Made by a program: the position numbers and the translations under genes | Notes under the pieces: generated by a model | Told to the model about the DNA's origin: nothing | What the model saw: only the letters and a program-made list of their open reading frames with translations | Database searches by the model: none | In this document: piece by piece, positions 1-9,813 of the stretch | How the letters are laid out: each line of letters opens with the position of its first letter | Position numbering within the stretch: the stretch's first letter is position 1 | From: Monocercomonoides exilis | Lineage: Eukaryota > Preaxostyla > Oxymonadida > Polymastigidae | Length of the DNA: 64,000 nt | Assembly: GCA_001643675.2 (NCBI GenBank) | Contig: LSRY02000036.1 | Location: 910,001 to 974,000 of the forward strand | Direction: 5' to 3'

Positions 1-605
1 GCCTCCACATCCTGCTGTTCTTTCAATTTTTGTGAAATTGCTTTTCGTCATGTTCAGCCATTTGGTGTTCATTAACTCGGCATTTGTTCCGGTTCCAGAC
101 AAAGAGATCAATGGATTTCCACTCAAAGTGATTGAAGAAGCAGAGAAGTTGTCGATCGTCAGGATTCCAGATTCAACAGATAAGAATAGCAATACCAATT
201 CTGATGAAGGTGCTTGAAGAATCAAAGAACAATGAGACAAAGTCAGTTGTGAAGAAGACGAAATGAAAGTGGAATGTGATGAAAAAGAAGGAGGAAGAGA
301 GAAGATAAGTGTTGATAATTCTGTTTCAATACTTGCTGTTATCATCGCTGAGTTTGATGTCGAACTTGCATCAGAGACTGTCCAGCCACTTTGATCATCA
401 TTTCCTCTGATTTCATGCTTCTGTTCACCAAATGCCAATTCATCACCCATCATAATCATTCCATTCACAACAACTTTCTTTTCTCCTGTTAGCCGTGTGA
501 GTGAATGTTTCATTGTCAAACAAGGGAATTTGACTATTCCACAGTGTGAATGATCACATGCCTCAGAATTGCTCACATATATTTCTGCTGGAATGGGAAG
601 GAGAT
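1..605. repeat. Near-identical tract shared with 12313-12918 (inverted)
   Basis: The reverse complement of 1-605 matches 12313-12918 (window position p pairs with 12919 minus p). I counted five mismatches, four of them clustered at about 305-335 and one near 290. Just outside, the aligned 60 bp at 601-660 differ at about 17 sites. The tract continues off the left edge. Interpreted as a gene-conversion or ectopic recombination tract. Confidence 0.9.
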
Positions 606-3206
606 AAATACACAAAGGAATGGCTGCACTTGTATTTCCATTGTCATATCCTTGCACTTTGTCAACAGAATCCAAAGAGGCAGTGACGCATGTGATTTTT
701 TGTGACTTCGCGGTCACTTCCAGATTTGGGGAAATAACAAAGATATCACTTCCACATTTGGCCGTGTTCGTTACAAAGGAAGAAGAAATCAGGAATTCTG
801 GATTTTCATTCAATAATCGAAGAAGAATTCCTCCCCCCAGTCCGTTGGATGAAGAACAAAAGCACTCATCAAAATTACCACCTTTCACTTTCACATCATT
901 TCCATTTCCAACACACAACATCATCGATCCCCCATCAGCAGATGTTCTGCTTCCGCATCCTTCAAAAGTGCTCGAATTCAGATCAATAATTATATTATCC
1001 CTGGAAAACGATATTACAGATGCTCCGCTTGTAGTTTTTTCTATTCCACTGAAGGAACACACTGAGAGAGTCAATGAAATTTCATTTGTTGAAGAAAGCG
1101 AAAACAACGAAACAGCGGAGATAGTCTTTTCCCAGTTCACATTTTCCATCTGAAACATGCCATTCTGAATGTTTATCAGCTCTGCAGCAAATGCTGTATT
1201 TTCACTTTGTTCGCTTCCAGCAAATATGTTCAGATTGCTTATATGCATCTCTCCAGCTCCAGTGATCTCAAATAGCCTTGAGGCTCGATTATTTGCAAAT
1301 GCCGAGTCATGCACAAGTTCAAGGTCACTGATGGACAATTCACCTGTTGAGACTGAGAAAAGAGATAATCCAGTTGCCTCTAATTCTGTCTGCACTATCG
1401 TGCTCAAATCACTTTGACCATAAATCGTGATGGCAATGGAGCCACAATCCACACCTTTGGTTTCTGTGATCGTTCCTGCGAGAATCTCAACATCTTTCAC
1501 AAATTCAGGAATAAGTTGAGTGAGGCAATGGCTGACAGTGTTGCATGGATAGCTTTCGTTGATTCCACATGCATATGCATCTTTGGCATTTTGTTGTGCT
1601 TGCACTGAGGAGACAAATCTAACTCTTCCACCATCATTCCGAAGCCATTCACTTTTATCTCCATTTTCAGATACAGTTGTGCTAACTCTATTTATTGTAT
1701 TCCGAGTTGAATAACAACTCGAATCAATATTATTTTCTGAAGATCCCGAAAGATAAATATCATGGCCACTTCTTCTACATGTATTATTGTGGAAAAAACA
1801 ATAAAAAAATAATGTTCCTTTATTAATTGAATTTATTTGTTGACAAGCAGCACCTCCATCATTCTCCGAAGAACAGTTGCAGAAAAGACAACTGGAAATG
1901 ACAACTTTGTCTGTGCAATCCCAATGTTCTATTGCCCCTCCTCCAGAACTTCCCGAGTTAAGAGCACTGCAATTTAAAAATACACAATTTGAAATGCAGT
2001 GCTTTTGCACCTGAGTTTTTGTTGGACGGAGATCAATTGCGCCCCCATCGTTTCCAGATGAGCAATTCTCAAATGAGCAGCAATCAGCAAGAGATTGAGT
2101 TAACGCATTCTCAACCATTATTCCTCCACCGCCACAGTCCGTATTAATCGAAGCGCAAGAGCATTGAACAAATGATGTGAATTTCACAATGCATTCTGCT
2201 ATTTTCAATGCATATATTCCTCCGCCTCTTGTTGAAGAAGCATTGCAATTTGTAAAGGTTGAATTTTCCACCTTCAAAATTGCATTTTCGTTGTCATGCA
2301 CAAAAAGAGCACCTCCTTGTGGGGCTGTGCAGTCAGTCCATTCACACAATGAAAAGGATTGGCTATCAGTAAAATTCATCTGTCCTTTTTTTTCTAGATC
2401 ATTCATTTCTCTTTTCCCGATGTGTGTAGTTGTGTTTCTGCAGACAAATGAATTTGAAGAATAGGATCCGCTCGAGGCCCTTCCTTCAAAGGCATTCGCA
2501 CATGAATAAATGAGGCAATTCTCCATAGAACTCAGAAAACATGAATGTTCCACAAAATGATCGCTATTCGCATCATATTTCACAGACATGTTCCTGAAGG
2601 CACAATCATTGATCTGTTCACTTTTGCTCTTTCCTGATAACAGGAAATAGTCTGAGGATGATATAGTCAGATCCATCATGATCGAATTGCTCAAAATAGC
2701 AATATTTGAATCATCAGAAGAAAATACGAGACTGGAAGGGTTCAAATTCTTTTGAGGGATCAAAGTCAAATTCACAACATTGATTGACCCACTTTGTAAA
2801 TGAAAAGGAGATTCCGATTTTTGTTGGGAAATGCAGGAATCAATTGTGATAATTGATTTATCTGTAATAAACATGAAAGGTGAAGAAAAATGTTCAATTG
2901 CCAAATTTTTCAGTCCATTTGTGGAATTGGAAAATACAAAAAATAAATTAACAACTGTTGATATTCCTGACTGCAATCTTTTCACTTCTGAGACTGTATT
3001 CTGATCAAAAAAGAAATTGTTATCACCCTTGGATAGAAAATGTGAATCATTTGAATTGCCTTGATATTTATAAATACAGATAATGCAAATTTTTAATTAT
3101 TCAAAAAAATTCCTATATTTTTCAATGGGGAAATACCTGAGGTATTTTGTGCTGCAAATGCCTTCCCAAGAATCAAATATGCCAAAACGCACAAATGCAT
3201 TCTCAT
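1..3206 (-). CDS. Beta-helix surface protein, 5' part (cut by left edge)
   Basis: Two exons are visible: 3206-3137 encodes a signal peptide (MRMHLCVLAYLILGKAFA), a 77-nt GT-AG intron spans 3136-3060, and the second exon runs open from 3059 off the left edge, giving 1,043 residues. I checked the frame line by line and found no stop. The ectodomain is rich in Cys, Ser and Asn and carries repeated turns such as GGALFVH, GGGIYALK and GGGIL separated by Cys-x-x-Cys-type spacings, as in right-handed beta-helix or polymorphic-outer-membrane-like repeats. It is a paralog of the gene at 9814-17559 and divergently oriented to it; by analogy the missing C-terminus should hold a membrane helix and a kinase-like domain. 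The last 200 or so visible residues are almost identical to that paralog while the rest is clearly diverged. The ligand is unknown. A type I surface receptor or adhesin is inferred from the signal peptide and repeats. Confidence 0.85.
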
Positions 3207-5447
3207 GCGGATTGATAATTAATTTTGATTTGTGAATTTAAATGTTTTTTGTTTGATCAAAGTGACCCTTAATAATAGTTAAAAAGCTATTTGAAAAAGA
3301 AAGAATCCTTCTTTCTGCAATCATTTTGAGAGCGTTTGGAAAGCATCCGAGATGCATTCAAAACAATCCAATTTCTTCTCTTCTGGCAAACTATAAATTG
3401 GTATTTGCTGATGCAGATGAAATTTTTTCTATTTAAAAATATTATAAAATATAATTAAATAAAAGGATAAAATTGAATAAAAGGAAAAAACCTTTTCAAA
3501 TAGAAATTGCTTTCAAATTAAAGCACAAAAAATAGATAATGCCATATCAACACAAATGACCTCAAAATCACCATTTGAATGCGTTGTTTCGGATTATTAA
3601 ATGAATCCTTTCCAATTTCTGTTAAATGATGAGTCTTTTTTCATCCACCTTCTCTTTATTCCACTTGTCTGCTGATCAATTGCTCTCCCTTCATAACTTT
3701 CCTCCAACTTTCACATCATTTAATTGATCAATTCCTCTTCTTCTCTTCAATTCCTCTCCTTAACATCTTCTTCTTCTGCTTCTTTGCTCCAAACATCCAA
3801 ATAAGCTCTTCAACTTTATTCTTCTTCAGCTCACTTTCTTGCTTCTCAATTTTTCTGTTTGAACCATTTTGTACTAACTGCCTATGCTTGTTATTCAAAA
3901 AATACTCATCTTCTATTTCAGCGAAAAGGCATTTTTAAGAAGCCATTTGTTTCAGCTGAGATGATATGTGATGTGAACCTTCTCTTTTCATATTCTTCAA
4001 AAAAAATAAAATTAAAATAAATTTTTTTCTGCAAACATTCAAAGCACAATTTGCCCTTCTTCTTCAACCAAGCATTCATTAAGAAGTATTAAAACCCTAT
4101 CCATCTGCCTTATCTCTCTTCACAACCACTTGCCCTTCGTTTCCGCCCAATATTGACTATATCTCCATCTCTTTTTTCTCTCTCCAATTTATCTCATTCT
4201 TTCAATTTCTTTTTCACCTTCTTCTTTTTCTAAACTCTCTTCCTTGTGCTCCAATATTGTTGCCTTTTCTTCCCAAGAAATTCCCATCAATTCAGAATCT
4301 CGCCAAAGCCATTGCTTTTCTGATAAATTCAACACATTTCAGAAAAAGATGGTTTATCTCAAAAATAACTAACTTCAAAATACCTAAAAAAGGATGGGAG
4401 ATGTGAAAGCGAATGATACAGAATTAATGAATAAATTATTCATACCTCATGGCAAATGCAGAATGGTTGATCTCCAAGCGCTGTTCCAAATATTTCTTTT
4501 CACAATTTAAAGTTATCAATGCATTTTTGACAAATCGGACAAAATAATAATGAAAATTGGTACATGTTTTTCGAAGAATATCTATCTGAATGGAATTCAA
4601 AGTAGATTTGGTAAACCATAAAAATTACTGAAATTGTTGGAACTTCGTTTGACAAGTCAAATAACACTCACAGACGATTAAAGATAATTTTTGCCAATAA
4701 AATTGTTGAATTTTCTATGTAATCCCAGTTGACGTACATGGCGTTTGTTATGTCTTGTTGAAGAAATCGGCATCTGCTCCATTATTTGCAACAACTTTGC
4801 TCATGCGGTGAAAATAACAAACTATTGTATTGCGCTTTGGATGCTTTGCCTTTCTTCTGAATTTTTTGTTCTGGATGTTGATCTGCACCAGCTTATTGAG
4901 GATTTGATGATGCTCCTTTTTTGTGAAAAAGAACAAATTTCGAATCATTCGCATCAATATGTCCATCGGAAAAAAAATGAAAGAGTCGACATTCTTTCTT
5001 TTTCGATGCTATTCTTTCAATAAGTTAAAATTTGGAATTTTCATTTATTAAATAAATTTCTTATGGGTACATAATGATTTAAATATTTATTTGGTTCAGT
5101 TTTTCAAAAAATGAGTTTTTGATAAACCAATTATTGTGAACATATTTGGAACAACGAAATTGAATCTTGTGATAAACAACTGTTTATTTGAATTTTTATA
5201 AAAGCTTATCAAAAACAAGTTTTCTTTTACTGAAATCAACATTTATCTCCGTTCTTAAAACTTTCATAACACATAAATTTCAAAAAAGAAAAATAGGAAG
5301 TTGACTTCAAAATAGTTATTAAACAAAATAAAAATATTAAATTGTCATTTTTTTCTGATAAATAGTTTTTGTTTAAAAATTATGAACATCAAAATTTCGA
5401 ATTTATTTTGAAATGAAAATTTTGTATTATTTTCAGATGAAAATGAA
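3207..5447. other. Intergenic, AT-rich, with a purine-rich coding-like remnant
   Basis: No intact gene was found. The stretch 3600-4340 is pyrimidine-rich on the plus strand. Read on the minus strand it gives Lys/Glu-rich fragments (for example around 4190-4320, ISWEEKATILEHKEESLEKE) that soon meet stops, so it may be a decayed coiled-coil gene. 4745-5023 holds a short open frame without recognisable features. The rest is plain AT-rich sequence. The promoters of the minus-strand surface gene must lie near 3210-3500, but I could not identify a motif. Confidence 0.5.
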
Positions 5448-5449
5448 TA

Positions 5450-7491
5450 TAGGGTGATTTATTAACTTGAACTTTTTTAAAAACCCGGACTTTTTTTTAA
5501 TAATAAGTTGATTTTTCACACTTTTTAAATTTTTAACATTGTTTTCAGTAAATAAGGAAAAATCAATGACTGAAATTGTTGATTAAATTACTATACCTAA
5601 TCTCTGATGGGGGAGACGATGGGAAGGCTAGCTCCTCCATCTCTGATTTGTGCCTCCCCAAAGGAGATTAGGCAATAGCAAGGGGTATCACTAAGTTAGA
5701 ATTTAAACGAAAATATTTTTTTTGATTTTTTTTCATTTAAAAAAAATTTTTTTTAAAAAATAAAAATATGATCATTACCAGAATTTTTTTGAAATGAGTG
5801 TTGTGAAAAACCAAAAGAGAACGTGGACAGTTAATTCTTCGAGAAAAAATGATGTCATTTGAATACCGAAGAATTGAAAATCGATTAGAACGCATGGCGC
5901 GGATAGTTGTTGATGGACATGTCAGAATCGTTGATGCAATAAATACCAAAGAATTCTCTCGTTCAGCAATTATTAGAGCAGTTTCATCAATTGAAAGTGG
6001 CAGAGCTGTTGGAAAACCTGGCAGGCTATAACTATTCAATGAAGAGGACAAAAACATTATTGTTGGAGTTATTAAAATCGAAAGTTTATCCTGAACACAT
6101 TTAAATGCAAAGAAACCAAGAGAATTTGTTTGTATTCATCTTAATATCTCTTCAGTTTTTAACAATAAATATTTTTCGGATGGAATCTGTCCTTTCCGAC
6201 AAAAAAACACATTCAGTACAATATAACAATGAAAATGCAAGTGTGTCCAAAGCATTTCCGTATCTATTTGCAAAAAGGAATTCAGAGCTCAAAGCGTCCA
6301 TGCCCAGAAATGTGGATATCCAACTTCTTTCAGTATCCAATCAACAAGCTCTTCTTCCTTTCTACGAGCTTCTGCAAAATCTTCACACATTCTCATCATT
6401 ATTCACCTTCTTTGATCTATAATACCGATGAATCTTCACTCCGCTTATCGGATTCCTTCAAAACTCTTGTGATTCACCCCACATGAGTTCCAGCTGGATT
6501 TCATGCAACACCCACAAACATTCCAAATGCCACTTTGGTTGTCGCAGCTGCTGCAGATGGATATTCTCTAAAAAGCGTTGTATTGTGGCCATGCCACAAA
6601 TTACCAAAGGAAATGCGAGTTCTTCTGAGCGCATTCATTGATGTTTGGGATAACAACGATGGATGGATGACGGAAAGCATATTTCAAATATACGCAGAAG
6701 AGGTTTTATTAACTGGAATCATCGAAAGAAGGAAAATATTAATGAGAACCAATGAGAGATGTCTTCTACTTTTGGATTCTCACTCTTCTCGGGCTCAACC
6801 TGACATATGGCAGAAATTTGCTGATAACAACATTGACGTAGTCACTTTTATTCCTCACAGTTCACACATCACACAACCTCTTGATCGTGGTGTGTTTGCT
6901 GTCTTCAAGAAATGCATCAACTCTCTGCACTCTGTTCCTCCGGATTCTTCCATTTCTCTTCGACGTGAGGCCATCTCCAACTTTCTTCCACAAGCTCTTC
7001 AGACAGCATTACTTCCTGCAACTGTTGTTTCTTCGTTCAAGAAAAGCGGCGTGCTTTCAAACGAGTGGCATTCAGTACTATCAACACTTCCAAAGGAAAC
7101 TTCGGTAACACTGAAAAAGAGAACACACAGGTTTGATTTTTTTGGAAAAATTATAACTGAACAAAAATTGCTTGAAGAATGGAAAAAAGAAAAGAAAATG
7201 AAAGAAGATAAGAAAAGAAAAGATAATAATGATGAAAAAGAAGAAGAAATTATTTTCGCAGCTGAAAAGCCCCAAAAAAGAAGATTAAATAAATCCCACA
7301 TTTTGAATGATGATATTTTGGATGATGAATCAAAGCAGAAAAATTCCAAAAAAATTATGAAGAGAGAACTTGTTGATTATATATATTATTAATCATTTCA
7401 ATTTTTGTTATCAAAATATGATTGCTTGAAAAAAAATTATTTCTATTTCGAACCAAAATCAAAAAAAAGTTCGGTTTTATAAATCACCCTA
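5450..7491 (+). mobile_element. Tigger/pogo-type DNA transposon (Tc1/mariner superfamily)
   Basis: The element is about 2.04 kb. It starts TAGGGTGATTTAT at 5450 and ends with the complement ATAAATCACCCTA at 7491. The similarity of the terminal inverted repeats continues imperfectly for about 30 bp, to the AACTTTTTT block. Both ends are flanked by TA (5448-5449 and 7492-7493), the target duplication expected of Tc1/mariner elements. It carries a decayed DDE transposase in plus orientation. Insertion lies in the intergenic space between two divergent surface-protein paralogs. Confidence 0.93.
5849..7392 (+). pseudogene. Decayed DDE_1 (pogo/Tigger-like) transposase
   Basis: The remnant lies in at least three frames. 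5849-6031 encodes a helix-turn-helix-like segment (RIVVDGHVRIVDAINTKEF), stopped by TAA at 6029. A middle part is frameshifted (6105-6422), and the catalytic part continues in another frame from about 6400. Three catalytic Asp positions are visible: IYNTDESS (codon 6427), LLLLDSHSS (6775) and TQPLDRGVF (6883), the last two 35 residues apart as in pogo-like DD-D enzymes. A TGA at 6484 interrupts the catalytic core. The final frame (6535-7392) ends in a Lys/Glu-rich tail. The disruptions could in principle be introns, but none has fitting GT-AG sites that I could see, so a dead transposase is the better reading. Confidence 0.88.
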
Positions 7492-7639
7492 TATTAATTT
7501 TATCAAAATCACATTTCAACCATTAACAACTCACTCACAAAATTTCAATTTCATTGTCAAGCATTTGCTTCCATATTTGTGAAATTTGGTGGGTTAAAAT
7601 TAATATTTGACGAAAACATTCAATCGTTATTTTCACTCG

Positions 7640-7865
7640 AAAATCAAACAATGTGAACTTTTCAAATAAAACAAAATTTTTTATATTTCGATCAAATTTC
7701 TGTTCCCACTTACGAAACTTTTCTTGAATGGAAATAATAACATGGTTAAGATTTTATTTTCATGACAGAGAAATTTGGCGAGTGGGAACAGAAATTTGAT
7801 CGAAATATTTAAATTTTATTTTATTTGAAAATTAAACAAAAGGAACTTTTCAAAAAAATTTAGAC
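7640..7865. repeat. Hairpin element, family A, copy 1 (MITE-like)
   Basis: This is a palindromic element of roughly 225 bp. Left arm around 7680-7715 (TTTCGATCAAATTTCTGTTC) and right arm around 7780-7815 are reverse complements. The right end reads GAACTTTTCAAAAAAATTTAGAC. Related copies lie at 21216-21455 and 63475-63712. No coding capacity. The left terminus is rearranged, so the left boundary is approximate. Confidence 0.7.
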
Positions 7866-7892
7866 AAATTTTTGTTAAGCAATATATGGCTG

Positions 7893-8087
7893 ATCCTTTT
7901 TGAAATCACACTTTCGTTCGAGTTTTGATCAAAAATTAAAACTCAATGGGATTTTTGTTAAAAATTTGTTTCTGCAATAACAACATCATGAACTATATGT
8001 ATTAATGCTTTTGTTCAACTTTTCAAAATCCCATTGAGATTAAATTTTTGATCAAAACTCGAACGAAAGTGTGATTTCAAAAAGGAT
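7893..8087. repeat. Hairpin element, family B (MITE-like)
   Basis: A perfect or near-perfect inverted repeat. The left arm from 7893 (ATCCTTTTTGAAATCACAC) pairs with the right arm ending at 8087. The arms of about 65 nt also include TTCGAGTTTTGATCAAAAAT. A loop of about 65 nt separates them. It abuts family A copy 1. Non-coding; probably a non-autonomous DNA element. Confidence 0.75.
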
Positions 8088-9813
8088 AAGCTATTTGAAA
8101 TAAATTAGAAATATAGAATTTTTCATTCAATAATTAAAAATGAAAAAAAAATATATATAAAATATGAAATACTAAACGCGACAAAGCAAAAAACGATGGT
8201 TTTTTCAAAAATTCATGATTTAATTTGCACAATGAAATAAGGTAATTTACTGATTATTGAAACTCCCTTATTAAAAAAAAGACCATAACATAATTTATTT
8301 GCCCTGCATTTTATATTTTTTATTTTTTTCCAGTCTTATTGTTTTGCTAAATTGTTCAAGTGCAACTATATAGCAAATTAATATTGTGTGCATGCTCTCC
8401 TTTGAATGTGAAAGAGTTATTTTTTGTCTCTACCAGATATTTTTTGTTAGCTGGAAATGGATGATTTTGAAGGCATGAAAGACAAAAAAGTGTTTATTCG
8501 ATTTGAATTTAATATTTCTATTTGTATTTTTAGCCAATACTCAATTTTTATCTGAAATATAAGCAGTTCTGTTTGAAAGAGTTTTTTGAACAAAAAACAT
8601 TTGTTGAGAAAGGCCAAAGCGCTTTGAAGATGAAATGGTTTCATCTTTTGACTCAAAAATCTTTTCAACGATGATTTGCAAAGATTTCCTTAATTCGCTT
8701 GGGGAAAGGGGAGACGATGATAAAAGATGCCTTTGACTTAAAAATAGAATGGAAAGCAAATTACTCATTAGCAACAATCGCTGTACAAACAAAATTGAAG
8801 GTATTTTATTATTTTCTTCATTGTTTCATGTATTCATCAATCCTTCGCCTTTGATGAAAAACTTTGAAATCATTGCCAGAAGAATCGAAAGATAAAAGTA
8901 TTTCAAGAAATGTGACGAAGAAATTGAGGCAATGCTATTGGACACTTCATTTTTCCCAGAAAGATTCATTGATGAGCAATGACTGTTTTGCGACAAAAGA
9001 AACGAAAGCTCGGAATGAGATGTTTTCCAGGATATTACAAAATAATTATAAACTAAGAATCATAAAGGAGGATTGGAAGAAAACACATAAAAATGAAAGA
9101 TTTGCGCAGCGATGAGGAGGAAGACCATTGATGATTCGGAAGTTATTTTTGGAAATATTGAATGCTTTGAAGATGAAGCTCGAAAAAAAAAGAAAAATGG
9201 GAAAAGTGAAGATAATTGCAACTAATTTGGCATAACAGTTCAGAAGAAATAATAAAGATTCAGAAATAACAAATGAAGAAATGATAGAAAAGAAAGAGAG
9301 AAAAGAGGAAAAAGATTCTTTAAAAGGAATTCAAAATGAAGTTTTCGAAACAAGGTCAGTTTTGAAGTGATGGAATTATTGATGATAATCAAATTCACTT
9401 CTCAAACGAATAAATACCTCTCTTTGAACATTCAAAGTTTGTGAAAATGTTGTTCATTTTTTATTCCAATTTTATTTTTTAAATATTTCAAATGAATATA
9501 TTTCCTTTTATAGCTATTCTTCTTTTCATTGATAGGAAATTCCTCCGTGAAGAATATATTGTTTGAAATGACCTCAAGAGGTTTCATTCTTCATTCAGAC
9601 AGAAAAAAAGAAAATCAAAATGATTCAAAAGTGGTGAAAAATAAAAAATCAATCTTTAACAGCAAAATGATTAAAGTATTTCAAGGCAAAGCAATATGGA
9701 TGATCATCGATTTTACAAATGAAAGAAAGACAGGAAGAGTCAATATTGATAAGAGTTCAAAATTATCTTTGAATTTAATAAAATATGGTTAATGATGAAC
9801 CATAATAATTCTC
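8088..9813. other. Intergenic with coding-like debris
   Basis: No gene model could be closed here. Between about 8460 and 9230 the plus strand gives protein-like pieces in shifting frames, for instance CDEEIEAMLLDTSFFPE near 8920-8970 and KTIDDSEVIFGNIECFEDE near 9120-9180. These are separated by stops, and a possible short intron lies at about 8492-8531. The content is Lys/Glu-rich. Either a decayed gene or a multi-exon gene I could not resolve. 9529-9792 is open but without recognisable features. Confidence 0.35.

Noticed and set aside
32-217. Plus-strand open frame of 61 residues at the left edge, identical to part of a minus-strand frame at 12702-13331
   Set aside because: Both are antisense shadows of the two paralogous surface genes. 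The identity reflects the shared tract, not a real small gene.
5849-7392. Reading the transposase remnant as an intact intron-containing gene
   Set aside because: The TGA at 6484 lies inside a conserved catalytic stretch that is continuous on both sides, so an intron there would delete conserved residues.
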